Source: Bacteroidales bacterium
Lineage (GTDB): Bacteria; Bacteroidota; Bacteroidia; Bacteroidales; UBA932
Assembly: GCA_022648685.1 (NCBI GenBank)
Contig: JALCMW010000001.1
Coordinates: 434,001 to 498,000 of the forward strand
Reading direction: 5' to 3'
DNA: 64,000 nt
A model generated the notes under the pieces. That model had not been told where the DNA came from and searched no databases. It was given only the letters and a program-made list of their open reading frames with translations. Below are positions 54,763 to 62,264 of this stretch, in pieces (the stretch's first letter is position 1; every line of letters begins with the position of its first letter). The position numbers and the translations under genes are program-made.

Positions 54763-56667
54763 ATGAGCACTATACATTGCTGTTTTCAGTATAAATCAGC
54801 TTTAGGGGAAGATGTAATTACTAAAATGCTGGCAGCTTCGGATTATTGGAATCCGGATGCTACTAGCCTTGCAGGGAATACAACCGGTACCTGCTGTTTG
54901 GCAAAGGCCAGTCTGTTCAATACGAAACTGTCTAAATCCGATAATGTTTTTACCGATGAACAGACAGGCTCGATAATTTCCGCCAATGCACGTATTGATA
55001 ACCGTATAGAACTTTTTCGGAAATTAAATATAGGGAATCATGATATTCCTGATGGCGAGTTGATCTTAAGATCCTATTTTAAATGGGGTAGGGAATGTCC
55101 GAAATATTTATACGGTGATTTTGCGTTTATCATCTGGGATGAGGAAAAACAAAAGGTATATTGTGCCAGAGACCATTTTGGCGTTAAAGTCCTATTATAT
55201 GCCAGGGAAGATATCGGCATTATGCTTTCCAACGAGCCGAATTCTTTTTTTACCTCGGGGTGGCTCAAAAAAGAAATTAAAGAGTCTTGGTTGGTTAAGC
55301 ACTTATGGGGTTTGGGGTTGAACTCCGAGCCATTCGAAACCGCATATGAAGGGCTTGATATTGTTCCTGCCGCACATTATATGGAAATAGATTCCAACGG
55401 GACGGTAATTATCAAGTCCTATTGGAAACTTGCCGATAACCGGCAGTGGCAAAATATGAGTGATGAAGACCTGTTGTCCGAGTTTGAACGCCGGTTCCGG
55501 CACGCGGTTGAAATGCGGATGGAAAGTGATTATCCTTTGGCATTCCAATTGAGCGAAGGGCTGGATTCCAATGGTATTGCCGGAATTGGCGCAACAATGA
55601 AACCGGATGTTCCCATTTATACCCTTTCTTATGATTGCGTCGAATTAACTGATAAGACCCGTCCTGTCTGGGGAAAAACCTATGAGGATATTTCCGAGAT
55701 GCTGAATATGCATGATAATCTGCATCCCATATGGACAAGCCGATGTGAACCGAATGATGATAAGGATAAATTGACTGCCTATATCGCCGGGACTTTTGCT
55801 TTAAGAAGATATTGGTTATGGCATTGCCGTTTGGCACACCAAAAAGGTGCACGCGTCCTTATGTCAGGGTGGGGCGGAGACCATTGCGTATCTACTTACG
55901 GCGATTTCTATGAAGATGAGCTTTTCAATGCCTTGAAATTTCGTCAGGTACATAAATTATTCAAAGACAAGCAAAAACGTGGGAGCGGAAGAAATCCATA
56001 CAAAGCATGGATGTTTCTTTTGATGAAACATTTCGTTCCGCCGTTGTCGTGGTGGTACAACCGCATAAGTCCTTGTCTTGAACATTCCTTATGGCAAAGA
56101 TCGGGGTATTCGGTATTAAAAAAAGAATATATCAAACGTTATCGCTTGAAGGCAAGTCTTAAGGCTTATATCAATGGGTATAGTAATTTTTATTCAATAA
56201 AAGCTCATCACAGGAGGGAATTGTTTTATGTCGGCGTGGAACGGCAGCTTATCGATTCGGAACTATGTGCCCGTATGTTTCGTTTGGAATTCCGTTTCCC
56301 TATGTTTGATGTCCCGTTGGTGGAGTTTGCCTATAACTTGCCGTCATCCCTTAAAATCCGTAACGGGGTTGAACGGTACGCATTCCGTCAGATTATTAAA
56401 GGTGTGGTAACGGAACGGACGGGAGGGCGGTTGAAATCAGATGTAAATCAGCCTCATAGGGATATCGTAGCATTGTCGGTGGATGAAAAGAGGGAAATCC
56501 ATGAATTATTACAGTCTCCTTTTATACGGAAATATTGTAGTAAAGAGCCTTTTGATATGCAAAATGATGTATCGGAATTTATGGCCCGGCTCTTTTGCTT
56601 TTCGGCTCCCGCATTCCGTTATTTTGCAGATAATAATATACCGGTTAAAGAAACGCGAAAATCATGA
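54763..56667 (+). CDS. Lasso cyclase C2 (asparagine synthetase-like, variant motifs)
   Basis: 634 residues of the same family as C1 but strongly diverged. The N-terminus MSTIHCCFQYKS has no Cys2, so glutaminase activity is absent. The pyrophosphate loop reads SEGLDS (264-269), with Glu for the first Gly of SGGxDS, and the later motif is SGWGGDH (368-374) with His for the usual Glu. It starts 3 bases after A2, and its last codons overlap the YcaO start by 4 bases. Likely the cyclase for A2. The C-terminal helical region is complete, so it does not look decayed; whether it still adenylates is open. Confidence 0.83.
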   Translation: MSTIHCCFQYKSALGEDVITKMLAASDYWNPDATSLAGNTTGTCCLAKASLFNTKLSKSDNVFTDEQTGSIISANARIDNRIELFRKLNIGNHDIPDGELILRSYFKWGRECPKYLYGDFAFIIWDEEKQKVYCARDHFGVKVLLYAREDIGIMLSNEPNSFFTSGWLKKEIKESWLVKHLWGLGLNSEPFETAYEGLDIVPAAHYMEIDSNGTVIIKSYWKLADNRQWQNMSDEDLLSEFERRFRHAVEMRMESDYPLAFQLSEGLDSNGIAGIGATMKPDVPIYTLSYDCVELTDKTRPVWGKTYEDISEMLNMHDNLHPIWTSRCEPNDDKDKLTAYIAGTFALRRYWLWHCRLAHQKGARVLMSGWGGDHCVSTYGDFYEDELFNALKFRQVHKLFKDKQKRGSGRNPYKAWMFLLMKHFVPPLSWWYNRISPCLEHSLWQRSGYSVLKKEYIKRYRLKASLKAYINGYSNFYSIKAHHRRELFYVGVERQLIDSELCARMFRLEFRFPMFDVPLVEFAYNLPSSLKIRNGVERYAFRQIIKGVVTERTGGRLKSDVNQPHRDIVALSVDEKREIHELLQSPFIRKYCSKEPFDMQNDVSEFMARLFCFSAPAFRYFADNNIPVKETRKS

Positions 56668-58025
56668 AATTGAAGAATTCCCCCAAGATATTCGAGAACT
56701 ACAAGTCAGATATTCCTGAGAATACCATAAAAAACATTGAAGATGGTTTTGGCAGATTAGGTCTGGAACTTAAATATATTCCAGATAAAAATGTAAACGG
56801 CATTAATGTGTTCAAAGGAGTCTGCAAGGCTAATCACACTTTTATAAAAACCTGTGGCAAGGGGGAAACTCCAGTTCTTGCCAAAGCCAGCGCTTATGCC
56901 GAGATGGCGGAAAGGATTTCGTCAGGATTCTTCTTCGAGTCTGTTAGAAATCTTAACAGAAGAAAAGATCTGTTCCGGAATATAAAAATTGATGAAGAAG
57001 CATTTGCAAAATTAAAAAAACATGAATTCATAGCCGGTTATTGCTATGAAAAAACTGGCGATAGCCGGAATATCCTTCCGGAACAATTTATTCCGAATAC
57101 GCCCCTGCAATTGAAAGACAGAAATATTTTACTGACATCAAGTATCTCAAAACATCACTGGGTCAATGGCTATTCTTTGAGCCGGAACGAAAATGTTAAG
57201 GTTCCGATAAAATTCGTTTTTGAAATCGGATGGACGACAGGGCAAGCTTCCGGAAACACTTTTGAAGAAGCTATCGCCCAGGGCAGTTGCGAGATATTCG
57301 AACGTTATTGCTTTTCTTATGTGATGCACCGCCGTATACCTGTGCCAACAATTGATTTGAATACCATTAAGAATCCAAAAATCAAACAGCAGATTTCATT
57401 TTACAATGAACATAACATTGAAGTAGTAATCAAAGATTTCTCACTTGGAAACCGTTTCCCGGTAGTCGGGATATTATTTATTGATCATAATATTGAGAAT
57501 GAACGCAATATTTTAAAGAAAGATAAGTTTTTCCAACTGGTAAATCCGGGCTCTGCTCTTAACATTGAAGAAGCTATATCGAGATGTTTCACAGAAAGAA
57601 ACCAGGCTGTGGATCCCAGGCTATTTTCATGGACCGATGCAATATGGAAACACTGGGTTTTAAATATGGGAAAGGATTATAGAGGTGCTTATGCCAATCA
57701 TAATGATTCCCGACATTATTTAAACGATGGCGATTTATCATTCCTGACGGATAATAAAAGCCGTGTAATATCATTTGATAACCTGAAAGATACTTTTCCC
57801 CGTCATACTGATTTTTATGACGATGTTAAATATATACTTGATATATGCAAAAAGGAAAATAAAGAATTGATTATCGTAAACACGCAACATTCAAAGATCC
57901 GCTTTCCGTCCGTATGGGTCGTCATTCCTGAAATGATGTGGATACACGAAGGACTGAAAAATGAAAATTCCGTTTTTCTTGATTATTCGCTGGAAGATTC
58001 ATGGCTTGTTGTTAATATGAAGTGA
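56664..58025 (+). CDS. YcaO-family enzyme coupled to lasso cyclase C2
   Basis: 453-residue YcaO protein. YcaO enzymes phosphorylate a backbone amide to make azolines, thioamides or amidines. ATP/Mg motifs are seen: GKGETPVLAKASAYAEMAER (65-84, with Glu80 and Glu83-Arg84), EAIAQGSCEIFERYC near 205-218, and AISRCFTERNQAVDPR near 310-325. There is no fused RRE, no adjacent TfuA, E1-like partner or dehydrogenase; the PqqD-like B1 upstream could supply leader recognition. The start overlaps the C2 stop (ATGA), so both are made together. Neither precursor has Cys, so thiazole formation is unlikely; Ser/Thr-derived oxazoline, thioamide or amidine are possibilities. Product unknown. Confidence 0.8.
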   Translation: MKLKNSPKIFENYKSDIPENTIKNIEDGFGRLGLELKYIPDKNVNGINVFKGVCKANHTFIKTCGKGETPVLAKASAYAEMAERISSGFFFESVRNLNRRKDLFRNIKIDEEAFAKLKKHEFIAGYCYEKTGDSRNILPEQFIPNTPLQLKDRNILLTSSISKHHWVNGYSLSRNENVKVPIKFVFEIGWTTGQASGNTFEEAIAQGSCEIFERYCFSYVMHRRIPVPTIDLNTIKNPKIKQQISFYNEHNIEVVIKDFSLGNRFPVVGILFIDHNIENERNILKKDKFFQLVNPGSALNIEEAISRCFTERNQAVDPRLFSWTDAIWKHWVLNMGKDYRGAYANHNDSRHYLNDGDLSFLTDNKSRVISFDNLKDTFPRHTDFYDDVKYILDICKKENKELIIVNTQHSKIRFPSVWVVIPEMMWIHEGLKNENSVFLDYSLEDSWLVVNMK

Positions 58026-58169
58026 ATATGGATATCTTTCGAACCTCTGCAAAAACAGGTCGCATCAATCACTGAATTACCATACTCCGGAAAATGTATA
58101 TCATTTATGGCACGTTCACCTGTTATATGCCCGGCCTGCCATTTTGAAAAATAACAAATTTCAGAAAAA

Positions 58170-58232
58170 GTGAGTACCATTCATTGCTGCTTTCAGCAGG
58201 ATGCTACAAAAGGATTACTTTTTCAATTTTGA
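58170..58232 (+). pseudogene. Remnant of a third lasso cyclase N-terminus
   Basis: From GTG at 58170 the frame reads STIHCCFQ after the first codon, identical to residues 2-9 of cyclase C2, then QDATKGLLFQF and a stop. The DNA differs from C2 at several third-codon positions, so this is an old paralogue, not a recent copy. The rest of the gene is gone; hipBA follows about 120 bases later. Confidence 0.5.
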
Positions 58233-58310
58233 CGATGACCGTATGGTTTCGTTTAATAATGGCTATTGAACTTTATCCGGTATTCCATTTGAGCTATACA
58301 AAAAAGTTAG

Positions 58311-58326
58311 TATCTTGTAAGTGATA
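58311..58326 (+). promoter_or_regulatory. Probable HipB operator
   Basis: TATC-N8-GATA, a perfect inverted repeat, 26 bases before the hipB start. It matches the core of the E. coli HipB operator (TATCC-N8-GGATA) without the outer C/G pair. Confidence 0.5.
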
Positions 58327-58351
58327 AAAAATAGAGTTTTTTAGCGTATTT

Positions 58352-58678
58352 GTGGATATAAATAATAATATATTATCACTTATAAAAGCATCGCCCGGGG
58401 AGATACTTAAAGGCCTTGCTGAACGTGTTAAGGCAAGACGGCTTGAATCGGCACTTACCCAAAAGGAGTTGGCGAAACGTGCGGGAATACCTTTGCCGAC
58501 TTACCGGCGGTTCGAGCATACCGGTGAGATATCCTTACGCGGGCTTGTAATGCTGGGTATAGCTCTGGATATGTATGAAGAGTTTTCTTCATTGTTTTCT
58601 ACGAAGACGTATGCCGATATGGATGATTTGTTGAAGGCAATTAGCCGGAAACGTAAACGGGGTAAACGGAATGGATGA
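58352..58678 (+). CDS. hipB: HipB-like antitoxin (XRE helix-turn-helix)
   Basis: 108-residue DNA-binding protein with an XRE/Cro helix-turn-helix (GLAERVKARRLESALTQKEL AKRAGIPLPTYRRFEHTG in two parts) and a basic C-terminal tail (RKRKRGKRNG). It should neutralise the HipA-like kinase that follows and repress the pair through the TATC-N8-GATA site upstream. GTG start at 58352; overlaps hipA by 8 bases. This pair lies inside the lasso locus between two cluster gene remnants. Confidence 0.82.
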   Translation: MDINNNILSLIKASPGEILKGLAERVKARRLESALTQKELAKRAGIPLPTYRRFEHTGEISLRGLVMLGIALDMYEEFSSLFSTKTYADMDDLLKAISRKRKRGKRNG

Positions 58679-59774
58679 TATAAATGTTATCGAAGTTTTC
58701 CTTGATGGAAAGAGAGTGGGGCGTTTGGCGCAAACCGGACAGCGGTTGTGTGCGTTTGAATATGATGCGGAGTTTCTACAAACGGGCTTTTCAATCTCAC
58801 CTCTTTATCTGCCTCTTCGTTCCGGATTGTTCTTTGCCGGAAAAACTCCCTTCGATGGTAATTTCGGCGTTTTCGACGATAGTCTTCCGGATGGTTGGGG
58901 CGGCCTTATTCTTGACCGTTATTTGTCGTCAAGGGGCATAGATCCTGCGACTCTATCGGTGCTGCAACGTCTGGCCCTTGTTGGGACGACCGGCAGGGGT
59001 GCGTTGGAGTATTTTCCTGACAATAGCCGGCCAGTGAGAAGCGATTTGCCGGATTTTGACGAGCTGGCTGCCGAAACGGAAAAGATATTGACGACAGGCT
59101 ACAAAGGTGATAGTTTGGGAACTCTTTATGATTATGTGGGAAGTTCAGGCGGTGCACGGCCCAAAATATTCGTTTCTATGGATGGAAGGGAATGGCTTGT
59201 GAAATTCAGAGCTACGTCCGATCCCCGAAACGTAGGAAAAATAGAGTTTGAGTATGCTCGACTTGCCCGTGAGTGCGGAATCGATATGCCGGAAACTCGA
59301 TTATTTGAAGGAAAATATTTCGGGACTGAACGCTTCGACCGTACTAATAACGGGAAGATTCATACCATTAGTGCTGCCGGTTTGTTGCATGCGGATTACC
59401 GCATACCTTCGCTCGATTATTCCGTGTTGTTGAATTTATGTCTCCAGTTGACGAAGGACATGGAGGAAGTTTGTGCTTTGTTCCGCAGAATGGTTTTCAA
59501 TATTGCTGTATCAAACAAGGACGATCATGCCAAAAACTTTTCGTTTCAGTATAAAGGCAATACATGGAAATTGTCGCCGGCTTATGATCTTTTACCTTCT
59601 CCTGGTTTCAATGGATTCCATACTACTACCGTAAACGGACAGGGTAAGCCTGCGTTGAAGGATATCTTGCAGGTTGCTGGTGATGCAGGTATCGGTTCGA
59701 GACGTGCGGGGGAGATAACGGAGCAGGTAACGGAAACCTGCCGTAAACATAATAAGTTGAATTATTTATTCTGA
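58671..59774 (+). CDS. hipA: HipA-like serine/threonine kinase toxin
   Basis: 367 residues, shorter than E. coli HipA (440). The HipA N-domain (FDGNFGVFDDSLPDGWGGLI) is followed by the kinase: autophosphorylation/P-loop region GSSGGARPK (157-165), catalytic NxDxHxxN in NKDDHAKN (282-289) and metal-binding Asp306 in SPAYDLLPS. HipA kinases typically phosphorylate an aminoacyl-tRNA synthetase and cause growth arrest. Standard B-A order and overlap. All key residues are present, so it is probably functional. Confidence 0.85.
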   Translation: MDDINVIEVFLDGKRVGRLAQTGQRLCAFEYDAEFLQTGFSISPLYLPLRSGLFFAGKTPFDGNFGVFDDSLPDGWGGLILDRYLSSRGIDPATLSVLQRLALVGTTGRGALEYFPDNSRPVRSDLPDFDELAAETEKILTTGYKGDSLGTLYDYVGSSGGARPKIFVSMDGREWLVKFRATSDPRNVGKIEFEYARLARECGIDMPETRLFEGKYFGTERFDRTNNGKIHTISAAGLLHADYRIPSLDYSVLLNLCLQLTKDMEEVCALFRRMVFNIAVSNKDDHAKNFSFQYKGNTWKLSPAYDLLPSPGFNGFHTTTVNGQGKPALKDILQVAGDAGIGSRRAGEITEQVTETCRKHNKLNYLF

Positions 59775-59782
59775 GACCCGCA

Positions 59783-60041
59783 ATGCAATGCTTGGCAGGT
59801 TGCCCGAACAGGTACGTACCGAATGAGAGTCTTGCCGGATCGGACGTTTTCACGGGAGAGGCAAATATAAAAAATCTCTCTATTAAAAGCTATGGAAAGG
59901 GCACTACTCCTGTTCTGTCAAAAGCCAGTGCTTATGCAGAAATAACCTAACGTGTATCTTCAGGCTTTTATTTACAATATTTCAACAATCTATTCAAAAG
60001 GAAAGATCTGTTTGACAACATAATCTAAGATAAAAAGTCTA
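59783..60041 (+). pseudogene. Remnant of a second YcaO gene
   Basis: One continuous frame aligns with about residues 30-118 of the intact YcaO: RYVPNESLAGSDVFTG against KYIPDKNVNGINVFKG, then SYGKGTTPVLSKASAYAEIT against TCGKGETPVLAKASAYAEMA, and RKDLFDNI against RKDLFRNI. In-frame stops at 59948-59950 and 60026-60028 break it, and the N- and C-terminal parts are missing. It begins 9 bases after hipA and runs into the 3' end of cysC. It shows that a further cyclase-YcaO module once existed here. Confidence 0.75.
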
Positions 60042-60629
60042 TTAGAAAAGCAGCCTTAATTTTATTAAAGCCACAATATTTTTCACCGACTCTTCTGCCG
60101 TTTCGTTTTCGGTATTAATGTGTAAATCGGGATTCTCCGGAATTTCATAGGGTGCATCTATGCCTGTAAGACCTGTAAAAGCTCCTGCATCGAATTTTGC
60201 GTACAGCCCTTTGGGATCGCGTTCCCTGCAGACGTCAATGCTTGCATCTACGTAAACTTCAATGAATTTGTTTCCGATTATTTTCCGTGCGTTTTTCCTG
60301 TCTTTTTCGTATGGCGAAACAAATGCGGCAATGACTACGAGTCCGGCATCGTTCATCAATCTTGAGACTTCCGCTACGCGGCGGATATTTTCGCATCTGT
60401 CTTCGGGAGAAAAACCGAGATCGGCATTCAGTCCGTTGCGCAGGTTGTCCCCGTCAAGGATGTAGGAATGGATGCCTTTTTCATATAATTTTGTCTCCAG
60501 CAACCGGGCAATGGTAGATTTTCCGGATCCGCTTAAGCCTGTCAACCATACAGTCAAAGCTTTATGGCCGAAAAGGGATTCTCTCTGCTTCTCGCTGATG
60601 CCACTTTTTTCCTTGAATATATATTTCAT
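60042..60629 (-). CDS. cysC: Adenylylsulphate (APS) kinase
   Basis: Makes PAPS, the sulphate donor, from APS and ATP. About 195 residues: GHKALTVWLTGLSGSGKSTIA with Walker A GLSGSGKS, LDGDNLRNGLNADLGFSPED (substrate loop), IEVYVDASIDVCRERDPKGLY. Start at ATG 60629 is preceded by AAAAGGA; the ATG at 60647 has none. It follows B2 on the minus strand by about 40 bases and no sulphate-assimilation genes are around it, so it most likely supplies the sulfotransferase of the lasso module. Confidence 0.88.
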   Translation of the reverse strand: MKYIFKEKSGISEKQRESLFGHKALTVWLTGLSGSGKSTIARLLETKLYEKGIHSYILDGDNLRNGLNADLGFSPEDRCENIRRVAEVSRLMNDAGLVVIAAFVSPYEKDRKNARKIIGNKFIEVYVDASIDVCRERDPKGLYAKFDAGAFTGLTGIDAPYEIPENPDLHINTENETAEESVKNIVALIKLRLLF

Positions 60630-60668
60630 TTTTTTCCTTTTGAACATAATTATGGATAAAGGTATGTA

Positions 60669-61133
60669 TCATACGGAAAAACGTCCGACGACGGTAAACA
60701 TTTTGTTGTTTCGTCCTCCCGTAACTGTGAAACCGGAACAAATAATCCAGGCGTGTGCGGCCCTGTCTTTCTTTTGTTCGTTAAATAAATTTTTATTGAC
60801 GCCGAAATAGATCACGCTTTTCAGCTTCTTTCTTTTCAGCATCATTCTGGCCGTAAGTGCCTGTTCGAAACATTTTGTCCTCCATGGGCTCCTTCTTGCT
60901 GCTCGTAATATGGATCTTTGCACTGCCACAAGAAAATCCTTTGATGCTTCATCATCCGGCCCGGCAGCCGTTTCACTGGCTTCCTCATCGCTTATCGGTT
61001 TCCCTAATATCGGGAGCAATAGTCTGAAAGGTATGAAAAAAGTAAGAATTCTTGAAAAGGCCATCAGAAACCAAGCTTCTGTAAACATGGCGTATTCTTT
61101 GAAGGAATATTTTTTTCGGATTTTAGCGGGCAT
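60669..61133 (-). CDS. Lasso leader peptidase B2 (transglutaminase-like)
   Basis: 154 residues with the lasso B2 pattern: catalytic Cys88 in WRTKCFEQALTARMMLKR and His127 in AAHAWIICSGFTVTG, as in transglutaminase-like Cys proteases that cut the leader after the Thr(-2) position. A hydrophobic N-terminal half (WFLMAFSRILTFFIPF) is common in stand-alone B2 proteins. Only one B2 is present for two precursors. It is the first gene of a minus-strand pair with cysC, with a -7 element at 61167. Confidence 0.82.
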   Translation of the reverse strand: MPAKIRKKYSFKEYAMFTEAWFLMAFSRILTFFIPFRLLLPILGKPISDEEASETAAGPDDEASKDFLVAVQRSILRAARRSPWRTKCFEQALTARMMLKRKKLKSVIYFGVNKNLFNEQKKDRAAHAWIICSGFTVTGGRNNKMFTVVGRFSV

Positions 61134-61166
61134 TTCGCTATTTTCTTTAAAGATATTTCACGATAT

Positions 61167-61174
61167 TACAAATA
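61167..61174 (-). promoter_or_regulatory. -7 promoter element for B2-cysC
   Basis: Minus-strand TATATTTG (TAnnTTTG), 33 bases before the B2 start, in the 87-base divergent gap shared with the nucleotidyltransferase gene. Confidence 0.45.
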
Positions 61175-61220
61175 TACAATTTTATTCTCGTATAATTGTG
61201 CGATAAAACTCTTCAATCCT

Positions 61221-62264
61221 ATGATGAACAACCATTCTACTGACAAAAGATTGGCAGAAAGAAGATATCTTTACAGGAGACATCGTCTCAGCCATCAACA
61301 GATAGACCGGTTGCTCGGCGGATCTCCGACACCGATTTCCATGTCCGAGAAAGTAAATCAGCTTGAAACGGTCAGAAAGTTTCTTGATCTGACGGATTCG
61401 TTACGGGAAAAAGACATCTTCTTTGTTCCATTGAAAGGTTGTATTTTGTCTAACCGTATTTACGGTGACCCCACGATCCGTTTTTCCCATGACATAGATA
61501 TCTTTGTCCGGTTGAATGAATTGGAGAAAGTCGTCTTGCTGATGAAAGAAAAAGGCTTCCATATCTCCGATAATGAAGCCCTTACTGTAACAAAGGAAAC
61601 GCCGAAATGGTTTTTCAGCCTTTTGCATCATCTGGTATTTTATAATAAGGCTCAGCATCTGGTCGTGGAAATCCATTGGTCCCTTACTGAAAATATGGCT
61701 GTTTCAACTGGACGGAGTCTTCAATTGCTATACGAGAATCTGACGGAAATCACTTTTGCCGGCAGGCGGTTCAAAGTGATGAATCCGGAATTCGAATTGC
61801 TTTTTCTTCTGATACATGGTTCCAGGCACAGATGGGAGAGATTGAAGTGGCTGATCGACATACGTGATTATCCGGTTGACAGTATGGATATGGAAAGATG
61901 GAACAGGCTTGTCGGAATCTTCAAGGCCGGAAGGCTGATCGGGCAGGCTGATTATTTGCTTGAATTCTATTTTAGGTCAAGGTTGGATATCCCTTACAAA
62001 AAAGGAGGTTTGCCGTCCATAATGCTGAAATATCCGGTTTCTTGTTTGGAAAGGGAGATGGAAACGAGTATAACAGTGAAGAAATTCCTCATGGACTTCT
62101 ATTACTCATTGTTCCTCTTTCCGACGATAGGTTACAAAATCCGGGTTCTGGATAACATCATGATCCGTCCCGGCGATTTGAAATATTTTGATACGTCGTA
62201 CAAATTGGCGTATTGCTTTTACAGACCTTACAGCTTTATTAAAAGGAGAATTCTACATGCATGA
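61221..62264 (+). CDS. Nucleotidyltransferase-fold protein of lasso loci
   Basis: 347 residues resembling the uncharacterised nucleotidyltransferase family (PF14907-like): FVPLKGCILSNRIYGDPTIR then the metal-site DIDIF in HDIDIFVRLNELEKV, and EIHWSLTEN / FELLFLLIHGSRHRWERLKW. Proteins of this type occur in several lasso and other RiPP clusters; their reaction is, as far as I know, not settled (nucleotidyl or other transfer). It overlaps the ABC transporter start by 8 bases, so it belongs with export or late tailoring. Confidence 0.75.
   Translation: MMNNHSTDKRLAERRYLYRRHRLSHQQIDRLLGGSPTPISMSEKVNQLETVRKFLDLTDSLREKDIFFVPLKGCILSNRIYGDPTIRFSHDIDIFVRLNELEKVVLLMKEKGFHISDNEALTVTKETPKWFFSLLHHLVFYNKAQHLVVEIHWSLTENMAVSTGRSLQLLYENLTEITFAGRRFKVMNPEFELLFLLIHGSRHRWERLKWLIDIRDYPVDSMDMERWNRLVGIFKAGRLIGQADYLLEFYFRSRLDIPYKKGGLPSIMLKYPVSCLEREMETSITVKKFLMDFYYSLFLFPTIGYKIRVLDNIMIRPGDLKYFDTSYKLAYCFYRPYSFIKRRILHA

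Noticed and set aside
58066..58173. Frame with YHTPE resembling a third lasso precursor
   Set aside because: Position and length suit a dead precursor, but only four residues match, no Gly-Gly or ring acid follows and there is no start codon; kept only as a remark, not a feature.
58200..58268. 22-codon ORF starting MLQKDYFFNFDDD between the cyclase remnant and hipB
   Set aside because: Too short, no leader motif, no core-like Gly/Glu arrangement; overlaps the remnant in another frame.
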